This document shows positions 43,512 to 55,282 of a stretch of 64,000 nt of DNA, piece after piece. The position numbers were made by a program, and so were the translations under genes. The notes under the pieces are model-generated. The model made no database searches. It was not told where the DNA came from and was given only the letters and a program-made list of their open reading frames with translations. Positions within the stretch are counted from its first letter, which is position 1; each line of letters starts with the position of its first letter. The stretch comes from Bretschneidera sinensis (lineage: Eukaryota > Streptophyta > Magnoliopsida > Brassicales > Akaniaceae), in contig CM043698.1 of NCBI GenBank assembly GCA_023935145.1, positions 147,429,625 to 147,493,624 of the forward strand, written 5' to 3'.

Positions 43512-44990
43512 CAACTTATAAAGTTTTATTGGTTGGTGGCTTTTCCCCACATACAAAATATAATAATTGATTGATACAACGAGACTGGTTTTGATTAAAT
43601 ACTCCGTTGGTGGAGTGGACAACGACACTAACAGAGTGTTAGAGGATGAGGAGGAGGAAGGTGACGCACTGCTACCGAAGAGAGGGTGAAAATCTCGAGG
43701 GGACAACAGCTTGGGGGGGAAGAGAGAGGAGAGGGTATGACAGCAGCATGGGGAAGGAGGAGACTTAGAGGGAAGAGGATTTTTGACCGGTTTAGCAAAT
43801 GACATAGAGAATTTAAGTAAGAGGTCTTTGGTGTACTTTGTTTGTGAGAGAAACAGACCTGAGGTGGACCAAACAATTTCAATGCCTAGGAAATAATGAA
43901 GATCACTAAGATCCTTCGTTGCAAACTGTTGAGATAAAGTATGAATGAAGCTAAATAGAAAGGTCGTATTATTACTTGTGAGAATAATGTCATCAACATA
44001 CAATAGTAAAACAAGAAGACCATGAGGTGACTTGAGAACAAACATAGAAGTTTCTGCATGGCTACAACAAAAACCAAGAGAGAGAAGAAAAGAACAGAAC
44101 CAGTGATACCAAGCCCGAGGAGTATGTTTTAGACCATAGATAGCTTTGCGTAATTTACAAACATCGAGGGACGAATGCTGCCAACAAAATCAAGAGGTTG
44201 TTTCATGTATACAACTTCATTAAAGTAACCATGAAGGAAATCATTTTTAACATCCAGTTATCTAATCACCCAAGCATGAGAAATGGCTAAAGATAAAACA
44301 ATGCGTATAATAGTAGGTTTAACAACTGAAGTAAAAGTTTCATGATAGTCAATAACTGGTTGTTGATGAAATCCACGAGCAACCAACCTCGCTTTGTAGC
44401 GCTCCATAGACCGATCAACCTGATATTTAATCTTGTAAATCTACATACAACCAACTAAGTTTTTCATTGGATTATATGGAACTAGATCACAAGTGTGGCT
44501 ATTTAAGAGAACATTAAATTCATCAATCATAGCTATTCGTCACTTAGGATCTTTATTTACTTGAGAAAAACAATGTGGTAGTGGAAAGAGAGAACAAGTG
44601 TTTGGGCTTTTAAATACCAACTTTAAAACAAATGATCATAGGATGGAATGGTGGACGGTGGAGGAAAGGGTAGGAAACGACAATATCGGTTGAGGGAATG
44701 ATTGTGGAACTTGAAGGTGCAGAGGAAGGCACTAAATTTTCGGTCAGATGAGTTGTGAGGGCGAGATAAGTTGGCGATGGTGGAGAGGAGATGCAGGGTG
44801 CTAAAGAGGGCAAAGGCGCCATTGGGAGAGGGGCTGAAACTTGAGGAGCAAAAGTGAGAATGGGGATAATGGTGGTGGGAGCAACTGAAGAGGAGATAGG
44901 AGCAACAAAATGTTAATGTAACGGTTCAGATGTCGTAAGGATTAGAAGAGAAGAGTCAGAGGAGGCAACTGGAGATGAGGTCACGTTTCT
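43512..44990 (-). pseudogene. Copia RT fragment (Copia-5), degenerate
   Basis: On the minus strand: a proline/serine-rich spacer (about 44990-44610), then scattered RT text with many stops (ETTS, CKLRKAIYGLKHTPRAWY), a clear palm motif LLLYVDDIILTSNN (about 43990), FATKDLSDLHYFLGIEI and SGLFLSQTKYTKDLLLKF; a shortened RNase H end at 43.5 kb. No LTRs or primer sites were recognised. It belongs to a different Copia lineage from the other four. It joins the gypsy LTR at 43511 and the NBS-LRR fragment near 45000. Confidence 0.75.
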
Positions 44991-44999
44991 TGTATTGCA

Positions 45000-45820
45000 C
45001 TTTATTTCCAAAAGACTCTTATTTCTAAAACTAAGTTGATATACTATAGGATTGGAGAGGGGTTTTAGATGATTGCAGTGTGTTGAATGCTCTCAATACT
45101 GGGGATGCGAAATTATAGGCACTCTTATTTATGCATGCTTGTTAGAAGAGGACGGAGAGTCCGTAAAAATGCATGATGTGATCCACCACATGGCTTTTTG
45201 GATAGCAAACGAGTTTGGGGAAATGAAGGACAAATTTTTGGTACTGGAAGGTGCTCAATTGATTGATGCACCGGAGGCTGGAAAATGTAAGGGTGTTAAA
45301 AGGATATCATTGATGGCAAATTACATTCAAAGATTGACAGAGACGCTTGAATGCTTGGGTCTTTCAACTTTGTTTCTCAATAACAATCGTTTGAATATGA
45401 TTGATAGTAACTTTTTCAAATTTATGCCTGCTCTCAGAGTTCTGGACCTAAAACATAATATTGGTCTAATACAATTGTCAAATTTGTCCTTATTACGACA
45501 CCTGGATCTGTCAAATACTGGAGTACCATGTTTGCCAATCCAATTCAGAGTCATGGTAAAGTTGAAATATTTGAATTTAGAGCATACAAGTAGACTTGAT
45601 GAAATTTCTTCCAAAGTAATATCTAGTTTATTCATGTTGGAATGAATGGGAGTGGTTCTTTTGATCCAAAAGTTTTGAGAGATACTGTTCCGCCAGTAGA
45701 TAGCAAAGACTTTTTAAAGGAGCTGGAGCAGTTGAGACCGTAGAGTTGTTTTAGCATCACTGTAAAAAGTGACTATTCTCTTCAAAGGTTTAAGCACTAC
45801 ACTCCGAGTGACTTCTCTTA
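45000..45820 (+). pseudogene. NBS-LRR (CNL) resistance gene fragment, copy B
   Basis: Longer than copy A on the left: IGEGF, a frameshifted DDCSVLNALNTG piece, then IIGTLIYACLLEEDGESVKM with the MHD-type motif (VKMHDVIHHMAFWIA), which in CNL receptors closes the nucleotide-binding ARC2 lobe. Then come KRISLMANYIQRL, TLFLNNNRLNMIDSNFF, MPALRVLDLKHNIGLIQL, LRHLDLSNTGVPCLPI and LKYLNLEHTSRLDEI, i.e. the first leucine-rich repeats. The main frame is open 45073-45645. The P-loop, kinase 2 and GLPL motifs and most LRRs are missing, and a TAG follows ELEQLRP near 45740. A fragment only. Confidence 0.82.
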
Positions 45821-46844
45821 TAAGTGCACGTGTACCGAACGAACACAACCACAGGAGCAAAGCTGGTCCAAAACTCTCACCTTCTTCAAACCCACAACTA
45901 TCAAGCACCGTTTCCACCTCGTTGAAGGTCAAGAAGACAGGACTACCTTTATCCTCCTTTTGTCATCAACATTTGGTATTTTTTTTTGTATGTCTGGTCT
46001 TGCAATGTATTCACAACAAGATTATGCTGACCAGATTTTGACAATTATTGCTTGGTTCGATTAGCTTGATAGTGCGATCATATCCTCAACTACAAGTATA
46101 GATCAGCTGGACATACCAAGCAGCATTTGCCTTAACTCAGAGATGTAGCATCTGTTGTAATATACAAGCCATAGATGACTGCAGTCAAGCTGGTTCCAGG
46201 AGCGCCATACAACAAGTTCCTGAGTTTTCAAGCTTCCTGATCCTTCCTTCTGTAGTAGGGATGGTGATGGGTCATTTTTTTTGGGCATCTGACCCGACCC
46301 GATCTGATTCAAGCGGGTTCCGATACTGACTAATCAGATTTGAGACAGGTTCCAGTCTGAAATATTGCCTATTGGATATCTGATAATATAATTCAGTTCT
46401 TTCTGCATTTATAACAGGAAACAAAGAAAAAAAGAAAGGACACGGTTAATTTAAAACCTATGTTGAAACGAAGAAGAAGAAAAATATTAGTCTGAAAGAT
46501 ATATATTGTGTTGAAAGAAATATAAATTATCTGACATATTTTGTTTGCTAATATAACGCCTTAAAGCGATCAATGATTAAAATAGGATCAATCCCTTTAT
46601 AAAAAAAATAAGGAATGAATCTCAACTTCACAAATATTGTCAAAACTTTCTTCGTCTCTTTTCCTATTTTTTCCCATCATTATTTCTGGGTTTAGTTCAG
46701 TGATTGTTCTTCATTTATTTTCCATACCTCCCTCTTTGTAGACCTCCTCTCCCTCTTCCTCTTCGTTTTCCTCTCCCTCTCCCTATTATATGATCATCTT
46801 TCCATTTTCTTTTCCTTTCCTTAGCTTCAACATGCCCCTTAGTT
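45821..46844. other. Non-coding, matches 10969-11850 of copy A
   Basis: No supported gene. AT-rich with a pyrimidine-rich segment at 46640-46830. Confidence 0.5.
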
Positions 46845-47325
46845 TCAGGACTCTAATTTCTTTGTTTGAAGGAATCTGATGAGTCCTTGAAGGGAAATTT
46901 CAGCATCAGCACTCTTCATTAGCTCCCCAGAAACTTCAGCAGGGGTGACTTCAATTTCCCTTATAAGCCCTTCTATCTCTTCAAAGAGATCGTGATGGCT
47001 AATGCCAAGATAATTCAAAGCTAATTCCTTGAATGCAGAAATTGAACAATATGATGTGAATGTGCATGTGCATGTCCATTCGACCAGGCCTAAGCAAAGC
47101 AGAATCAAGCCTGTCTTTATGATTGGTTGTGAATACAATTATACGTGTTCATCGCCACAGCATGACCAGAGTCCATCAATGAAGTTTAGGAGTCCTAAAA
47201 GAGTCACCTGTTTGAAATGACAAGATCACATAAAAGAGATCAGATTAGTATCTTATACTATTAGCTAGTTCATGATTTTTTATGTGATATGTGTCATTCC
47301 TGTTAAAAGAACTTGAGATGATTGC

Positions 47326-47536
47326 TTAAGGCTCAGACTGATAGAGAAGAAAAGTGCGAGAAAAGAAAAAGAAGAGGAAAGAAGATGGAGTGGATGGAAG
47401 AATGAGAGGATTGAAGGAAAACATCAATCCTCACTTTCCTTTTCTTTCAAAAGATAGAAAAGTGCTTTGCACTCACTTTTCTTTCTTCTTCCTTTCTTTC
47501 CTCTTGCTTTTTCTTTCTATCAATCATAGCCTTAAG
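47326..47536. mobile_element. MITE-1, copy B
   Basis: Counterpart of 12394-12603 in the AAA-ATPase intron, with the same inverted ends (TTAAGGCTCAGA / ATCATAGCCTTAAG). Confidence 0.75.
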
Positions 47537-47798
47537 GGGTATGTTTAGATCCTAGAAAATGTGAAAGAAAGGAAAATTTGATGGAAAATTAAATTAAAAA
47601 GAAAAGAAAACTTTCATTTGAAACCCTGAATTTTTCACTAATTAGCTTTGTTAAATTTTGTTATATTTCTGTGACTTTTTCTTTTACATCCAAACAAAAA
47701 AAAAATGTTCATATTCTTACTTTTCATTTTTCTTTCCTTTACAATTTTTCTTCCGATTTGTCTTTCCTTCAAAATTTCCAGGATCCTAACATACCCTA
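47537..47798. mobile_element. MITE-2, copy B
   Basis: Counterpart of 12604-12873; ends GGGGTATGTTTAGATCCTAG and inverted AGGATCCTAACATACCCTA. Confidence 0.78.
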
Positions 47799-48290
47799 GA
47801 ATTGAGTAAGACCGACATAGAAAGAGATTGCTTAAACTGACCTGCTTTTGACCATTGTTTGCTGGTTCATCCCCTGATTCTCTGTTTTGCAGCTTGATAC
47901 TGCAATCAATATCTTCATTGATAAGAATAGATTGGTTCGACAAGCTAAGCAACAATGTTCTTAAATCAGAATTGCAGTGAACATCAGTTAAATCCAAATC
48001 ATAGATGTCCTAGTTCAGGTGATTTTCCATGGCTGCAATCAGACTTGATTTGCCTGTTCGAGGAGGTCCATATAACAAGTATCCGCGCTTCCAAGCTTTC
48101 CCAATTCTTCTGTAGAATTCCTCCCCCTTCATGAAGGAATTCAAATCATCCAACAATGCTTTCTTAAGCTCTGAATCCAATGACAGGGTCTTGAAGTTCA
48201 TTGGGTGATCAAGATTAATTGAATTAGAATCCCAACATTTGTAATCAACTGTGTGAAGTTTTATTACCTTGCTCTCTTCTTTAAGTAGCT

Positions 48291-48744
48291 TTATTTTAAA
48301 ATTTATTTGTATAGTTTCCAGTTGCATTTTTTGTCAAAATTGATTAAATTTTTTGAACTCTGAAAGTGGAAGTAATTTTTTGAAATATTTTTTAATAATT
48401 GCAACCTGCAATCAACAATGCATTCTATTTCTAAAACGTTTGTTTAGCCGTTTTGTCTACTGTCTGGACTCTAGAGAGAAATAGTACACTAAAAATATTT
48501 TTAATATTTTCGCATTAAAATAATAATTTTAAGTTATATAAAAATTAAAAATTCATGATTTTTTAATATAGTTTGTTTCATATGAATTATATGTATTTTA
48601 TACATATTATAATAAACTTGTGCTTTGCTTTCTTCTAACACACGCTCGCCTCTTGCGCTTAGGTATCTTCTAACACGCGCTTGCCTCTTGTGCTTAGGTA
48701 TTTTTTGCGTCTAAGTGCGCCTTGGACTTTTAACAACTACGGAT
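48291..48744. other. AT-rich non-coding DNA, copy B
   Basis: No gene. Contains a short two-copy repeat (TCTTCTAACACACGCT/TCTTCTAACACGCGCT, 48630-48690) not present in copy A. Confidence 0.5.
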
Positions 48745-48995
48745 ATTACATTAATAATGACTGTTTCTGCAGCTTTATGCCATGAAGCTTATACTCCACC
48801 CCTACATGCCTGTCCCAATCTTGTTCTTTGATAAGAATGGTCCCCCAGCACCAACTCCAACACTGGTGGCAAACTTGAATAGAAACACGATAGGCTCGGT
48901 TTCAACCTGGCACAAGTTGAGAACTTGATTCCCACACCAACAAAAGACAGGGAACTTGATTCCTCTAAAAGTAAGATTAGTAATCCGTTCTAGAA
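48745..48995 (+). other. Exon-like stretch of unknown origin, copy B (frame broken)
   Basis: Same sequence as 14433-14678: PVPILFFDKNGPPAPTPTLV then ANLNRNTIGSVST, after which two bases are missing relative to copy A and the frame ends at WHKLRT-stop. The protein family is not recognised. Confidence 0.35.
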
Positions 48996-49065
48996 ATAGA
49001 ATGGATTCAATCTTATACATACAGAAAGGTAATAAAAAAAATATAGGTTCTGCTTTACTTTTATC

Positions 49066-49266
49066 ACTTAGGAGCCGTGCAAGATAAAAGTCTCCTGCAC
49101 AGTTTTGAATAAGTAAAAGATGGAATTCTCATTTTGACTCTGACTCTCCCACTTCCGTCATTGCTTTTCTTTTTGTTACTTCAAAAGTAACTGTTTCAGC
49201 TTCAGGCACTCGAATTTTTTATAATCTTTTTTATTTCTCATCAACGGCATCTTCTTTTGGAAATCC
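49066..49266 (+). pseudogene. ndhB: Nuclear plastid DNA: ndhB fragment, copy B
   Basis: GGAGCCGTGCAAGATAAAAG, then CTCCTGCACAGTTTTGAATA, then GACTCTGACTCTCCCACTTC: the same domain V/exon 2 segment as in copy A, with its own substitutions and a small deletion in the SSNEWH region (CTCATCAACGGCATC). The end point after GGAAATCC is close to that of copy A. Confidence 0.72.
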
Positions 49267-50761
49267 AAACTATCAAAAGAAAAAAGCTCAAGAAAAAGTC
49301 CTCCCAACAGGCCAACATGGGGTCAGCAAACATTATTAGATCGTTCTACATTGTGAAGAAATTTACAGACAATAGTCTCCATTCTGATGAAAAGCTGCTG
49401 CATTTTTATCATGCCTTTCCTTTGTAATTTCTAGGTTTAGTATTAGAATTTGCATTTCACTGGGAATGATAAGAGGGATATTATACTATTCAGACTCAAA
49501 TAGCCTGAAAACTATTGATGCCTCGTTGACCCCTCTTGCTGATTTTAAATATTAAAGTACAATAAATATCTAGATTAACCAATTCATCCTCCATGATTGT
49601 TAATGGTATTGCTTTCTCTCTCCATTTGGTTGGTTATGCTTTTTCTTTTAATTTGTGAGAAACTTCAAAAATGTATGGTTTAGTTATCAACAATATTATT
49701 AGTCTAAATTTGTGTAAGATGATTTTTTAGTACGTTTTCGTTGGTTTAAACCGTTGAAATTTTAATGTTCAAAAGATTTTTAAATTCGAATATAATTATT
49801 TGATGTTTTTAAAATTCTAATGGTAATGTTTAACATTTGAAATTGAAAAATAAACTTCAAGAATCTAACTCAACCCAAATCAACCTAATCGAACTCAATC
49901 CAACTCATTTGAGTATTGATTTCGCAAGTCATCCCAAACACAACTTACTTTTCCACCCAGGTTTGGTTAGGAATGAGATTTATATAATCCATCATGGGTT
50001 AAGCTAGGTTCGGGTTAAGAAAATTATGTCATAAATTAGACTAAAGTTGACCTGTGACAAGACATGACAATGGCAAAGAGATAATAACAATGAATTAAAA
50101 AGATAAAAAAAAAACTAATCAAAACCACATGGATCATCTCTCTTATATAGAGATTTTGGGATACGAAGTTAAGGAAACTAGCTAATATGGTAATTCCTAG
50201 TCCTATTCTTATTCCAATATGGAAACTAGCTAATATGATAATTTCTAATCCTACTCCACTAAGGAACTTTAAATAAAAACTAATTAACTAAACTTAAATA
50301 AACCTAAATACCCCTAATATTGTCAATTACATAATTATCCCCATAATTAAAATATTCCCCAATACTTAAATTAAATTCTCTAATCCTACTCTTCATCGTG
50401 TACTCCATCATGACCTCTAACCCAATCCATGCACACCCTATCAAAAAATCCATCTCATATAACAAATACCCTAGATATTATAGGAAATGTCTCGTTCAGG
50501 TAGGAGAAGATGCATATACAGTCATCGACAATATCTTACTTAGATCAACAAGCAATTCAACAAACTACAAAATCAGAATAAACCTACTGCTAGTCAGAAA
50601 GTTAAAACTCATCACTAATTTGGGGTCAATTGTCATTTCATTCCCTCCACCCCCTTCTTTTCGTAGTAAGTAGGGGTTAATGCTCAACTAATAAGCCCTC
50701 AATAATCACAGTCAAGAAATCAGAACTATTAGAACCAAGTAGATAACTACTGTGCTTGTAT
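49267..50761. other. Non-coding DNA between ndhB fragment and ALG9, copy B
   Basis: No gene. Matches 15000-16677 minus the ~260-bp block, and has about 100 bp of private sequence near 49960-50090. The last part is likely the former ALG9 3' untranslated region. Confidence 0.5.
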
Positions 50762-53700
50762 TCATTTGTTTACTCTTTTAAGCAGTTGATACTTGCCAAA
50801 AACATTCCTCTCCAGCCACCGATTTGGGATGAAGAATGATCGATACAGGGCAGGTGAGAGCTCCCTGTCCAGGTAAGGCAACACTGCAACAGGCTGAAGT
50901 ACATAATGATTTCAGTACAATCACACAAGGAAAGTGGAGGTTGGGTGGACGAGAGGTCAGCGCAAAAGAAAAGTGAAAGAAACTACAAAATACGATTAAT
51001 TTTACCTCCCATGTTGACTAGTCACTTCCACGAGAAGGGTAAGGTCGATTAAGCTGCAACTCGACAAGAAAAGTACAAGCTTCGATATCCCAGAGCTGAA
51101 ATGTAGACAGTGAGTGTAATACTTCATGAGAAAAAAGAGATGAAAAAAGTAGGCTTGAGAAAAATATGAAGGAAAGGATATATTACATATTGCTCATCTG
51201 ATGCCTTGTTCTTATTGTTAGAATATGATGGTGCTGCTGAAGTCCCCCCTAATGTAGAATTAAAAGGTAATGGAAGAAGACCACGGAACCCATCATCAAT
51301 CCATCGTACTTCACCCACATAATCAGGAACGAAAAATGATGATGGGAAGCGGTGCCGTTCACTTCCAACACAAAGTACAGTACCTGCAATACATAGAATC
51401 CAAGAGAAAACTCAGCTGTCAATCCTTTCTAGAAAATGACATACCAAATATACGGAGTCCTTGAAACCAAGTTGATCTTAAATCTTTTAATTTCCTTGAT
51501 GTGCTATGAAATAAAATTGCTCCTATTGACAACATAATGCATCTGGATATTGTATTCAACAGCATATTAATTATCAGGCTTGAAAAGTTGGAAATATGTA
51601 GCAAACAGTTTATGAAGTCAAGGACAATGGGCAAATCCAACAAGAACTTCAGAATTTTTTATAACTGTTTTCTAATGAATAATTGAATTCAAAAACGAAG
51701 TACAAAGGAAACAAGGTCATTTATCATTCTGTGTGGTATAGTCAGCAACACATCAGCTTTTATTTTTTATAACTGGCTCCTGCCTTTTCTAGAATCATAA
51801 GATTGTCGTCGCAAACTATCAGCATTGTCGAGTTACTCAAGTATAATGTGAATTTTGAATACTGTTTTTGCAATCTACTTTTTTCAAATCAAAACAGGTT
51901 TGCCGCAATGCTTTCTACTTTATCAAGAATTCAAGATCAATATGATCATACATCCCAGTAAAACAATATATACCTGTTCCAGAATCATCATGGTGCTCCA
52001 AATGCTTGTAAATCTCCAAAGGAGCAGAGTAGCCATTAATCAAAGAAAATGTACGAGAATGTGAGGCAGCTAAAATGATGCTTAGAGCCACAGGTCTAAG
52101 AACTTAGGCCGTCTGTGTATGCAAGCAACCAAAGTTGAGAATAAATGATGACTTATTGAGGGAGGCAGAGAACATTATATAAGAAATATGAAAAAGCGCA
52201 CCTTAACCAGCAGAGAATTATAATGGGGATTATAGTTATCCCGAAATAGATCAGGAAAGCTTTCAATAACAGCTGAAGCAGCAACACAAATAAGTGGGTA
52301 CATTGAATAAAGGAACCTGCAAAGAATGAATGGCAATCACAAAATGGTTCTGATGAAATTTCTATCTCTTAAATATTTAAGGTTTTAAATGCCAAAAGTG
52401 CCGAGAAAGAATTTAATAATTCATACAGAAAATTTTACAATAGAAAAATATGAAAAAGCTTCGAGGAACCAATCAAATTAATATCAGGCTTTTCAGTGAA
52501 CATTATTTCTTTTCTTTTTTTGGTGGGGGGTTCGACAACAGAAAAGGAAAAAGGTTTAATTAAGAACAGTAATATAAAAAGGTCGGGAAGGAAGACAATA
52601 ATAAGATATATGCAAAAAGACAAAAACCTTTCTTCTTTGTGTGGCTGCAATGACATAAATGCCAGCCAAATATAAAGAGGTGAGACCACAATCAGCAGGT
52701 CCAGGGCATACTTTTTCCTTGCAATTGACAAAATTGCAAGGAAAAACAAAGCAAGAACAAAACAAAAGTTGAAGTTGTTAAATCCATTCCTCAGAAAATA
52801 CAATGGCCCTTCAGTCCCGTACAAATGGCTCTCACCACCTCCAAAGACATTATATATCAACAGATTCAAAACAGATGATGTCCATCTTCTGTAGTAGTAG
52901 TAATCAACGAGTATTGAGATTACCTGGAGAAGAACACTAATTTATTATCAAATAATAATATAAATAAATTGACATAGGTACAAATCTGCTAAATCCAATT
53001 AATAAATTAAGGAATATAAATGATAGCTCCAGAAAGTGTATACAAGACAGTCTAACTTGGTGCCTAAACTAACTCACAAGAAGAAAAATAGAGGTGACAG
53101 CACCGGAAAGAAATGCTTGTTTGAATCTTCTAGCTAAAGAGTAAAATGTAACTGGCAAAAAGGCTAAGATTGAGAACGGCCAGCCAAGGATTACTCCAAC
53201 AGTTGCAACTACAACAGCCATATCAGGTTTCTCGAGAAGGAACAATCCTGATGACAGACTCATTGCATACATAGAGAATGAACTGGGAAGAAAACCTGAA
53301 AAATACTTTCAGAACAACAGACATTAGGAAATTCCAGGAAAAATAGAAATTTATAAGCATAGGAAACATATGGAACATCAAGGAAACAAATTCATGCGTA
53401 GTATGATGAAGTGGAATTGCAGATAATTAATTTGGCTAACTGATAAAGAATGCATAAGTGGAAAATCTATACCGAAACATGAAGCAAGGAACATAAAAAG
53501 GTCTTTTGTAAAACAACAAAGGGAACTGAAAATGGCCCACTTACTTGTGCTAGCGAAGAAGCACCCATTAGTCAAGCAAAGCATCACAAGTGCATAAGAA
53601 GCGAGACGTTTTCCGTACTTTCTGGAAAGCGCCACTACCATAACAGCATCCGATATAACAGAGAGGAAACCAAGAAAGAGTCTTACTGCATAGAAAACTC

Positions 53701-55282
53701 TAACCTGCAAGTATGATAAGAATGCACAAATAAATATTGTGCGAAATCACGAAACCTTTAAGAAAAATAGCACTTCAGAAGGCCCGACAATTCTTACTTT
53801 TTCCTCACCAAAGAACCAGGAAGCTGGTCGACCCACTAGTTCATGGAAAAGAATGTATAAATATGACCGCAGTGCAAACTGGGAACTGCAAGAGGTACAT
53901 AATAGTGATCATTCTCTCGGTTAACTATCTCAAAGAAATTTGTACTTTTTCAACCAGTTAACTATTTATTGATACATTTAGTAAGTATCACCACCATAAG
54001 GAATTTTACTTTTTCAACCAGTTAACTATTTATTGATACATTCAGTAAGTATCACCACCATAAGGAATTAAGGATAGTTTCAGCATAACAAGGAAGCTCT
54101 AACCGCAGCAGGAATGACAAATTAAACATCATCATAAGATTCATGAGTCATGACCTATAAACAGAAAAGATATATAGACCACTGTTTCAGGGGAAAATGG
54201 GAGTCAAGGGAACATAAAAAAAGGTAATAATATCTATAGAAAGAATATCTAACACAGCTACAAGGAAAAGAAAAATTCAAACAAAAAGCAAATAGTGGGG
54301 CTAGGTTCATCTTTTTTTTATTCAAAAAACAAAACAATGGGCAGGTTCCAGTGGAGCAAAGACTTATAACTCCATTCATATTGGTCATGCAATAGAACTC
54401 AAACTAAGCATTTGATCATGCTCAAGCTACATTGAGAACCAGTTAAACCGAAAGTTTACATCTCAATAATGGAAATTCATTTTGCGTAAAATATTTACAA
54501 AAGAAAGAAAAAATATATAAATAGAAATTTCAGATTTGTCATTATCCTGGATACATGAATTCTATTAATTTAATCCTGATTCAAATTTCTTGGCTTAATT
54601 AACACAAAAATCATGGGTCTAAACACCAAACCAAACAGAAAACATAGTGCATTCTATTTCCTTTCATTTTCTTCATTTTTCTCCCACAAATTTCAAGTCC
54701 ATCTCCAGAGAAAACCCGAATATACACATAAATATACACAAGTATGAATATTGAGTTTCTCATTCTTCAAAATCAAACACTGAATCTCACATTATAGTTA
54801 CCAAAACACAGCCCCATAAAGAGCACCAGCGTACATATCGGTAGAGAAGGTGAATTCTAATGAAAGAAAAAGGAAAAAATCAGAATAACATTCTTCAATA
54901 AATCATTCACGAACATTTATCTATAAATACGTATAAATACGTACATATATGTGTATATGTATACTGTATATAGGTGTGTGTACCTGTATTCCCAGGTCTG
55001 GAAGCCGGATTTGTAGAGGAGGTAATGCAGGGGCTCCCAGTAATTGAAGACCTCATCGCAGTCGTGTATGATGTTTGATGTGACGCTCATGTACCGTAGC
55101 ATCCCCAGGGCAAACAGCGGCAGGAACCATTGCAATCCGCGATCCACTTCATCCTCCGTGACCTCCGATCTACTGGTCTTACCGAGCTTCGTGTAGGACG
55201 TTGATGACGTTGATGATGATGATGATGATGATGAAGGAAGATCGGACGGTAGAGAACGCCTCTGCCGCGTCGCTAGAGCCAT
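50762..55282 (-). pseudogene. ALG9: ALG9, copy B: complete exon set but two nonsense codons
   Basis: ALG9 encodes the ER membrane alpha-1,2-mannosyltransferase (GT22) that extends the lumenal dolichol-linked oligosaccharide for N-glycosylation. Ten coding exons: 55282-54984, 53885-53798, 53704-53545, 53295-53078, 52923-52628, 52316-52202, 52112-51974, 51383-51187, 51095-51006, 50893-50762. All phases fit, all introns are GT-AG and the total is 577 codons plus stop, against about 570 in Arabidopsis as I recall. Hallmarks: a poly-Ser N-terminus, SNIIHDCDEVFNYWEPLHYL, LFHELVGRPASWFFGEE, LVDYYYYRRWTSS, LQPHKEERF, FFVPDYVGEVRWIDDGFRG, LSPALYRSFFIPNRW. In-frame TAA at 52104-52106 (AAA in copy A) and TAG at 51018-51020 (TTG in copy A) truncate it at codon 395, before the C-terminal third. 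Functional only if these are sequence errors or are bypassed. Confidence 0.92.
53941..54069. repeat. Tandem 66-bp duplication in ALG9 intron 1, copy B
   Basis: ACTTTTTCAACCAGTTAACT ... CACCACCATAAGGAATT is present twice here, once in copy A (28777-28840). Confidence 0.85.

Larger units (their letters stand above)
46845..48290 (-). pseudogene. BCS1-like AAA-ATPase pseudogene, copy B (5' deleted)
   Basis: Counterpart of the copy A gene. It retains KEESKVIKLHTVDYKC, LDDLNSFMKGEEFYRRIG, a Walker A now reading GPPRTGKS (Gly to Arg in the P-loop), LDLTDVHCNSDLRTLLLSL, EDIDCS, an intron with MITE-1 and MITE-2, then LLNFIDGLWSCCGDE and LFEEIEGLIREIEVTPAEV. The TAG after the Walker A helix (NHLN-stop) and the frame slip after RMDMH are shared with copy A; a 6-base insertion in the MDMHMHIH segment is private. 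The N-terminal AAA_assoc coding region (copy A 13370-13945) is deleted. Confidence 0.85.
45212..55012 (+). repeat. Segmental duplication, copy B (uninterrupted)
   Basis: Same gene order and orientation as 10312-36506, without Copia-2, Copia-3 and the Harbinger element, and with the three pre-insertion sites intact. Private changes here include loss of the first part of the AAA-ATPase (between 48290 and the sequence matching 14030), absence of the ~260-bp block matching 15365-15630, and a 66-bp tandem duplication at about 53940-54069. Confidence 0.9.

Noticed and set aside
45073..45645. Possible functional resistance gene
   Set aside because: P-loop, kinase 2 and most LRRs are missing, the upstream part is frameshifted, and a stop follows the LRRs; a fragment only.
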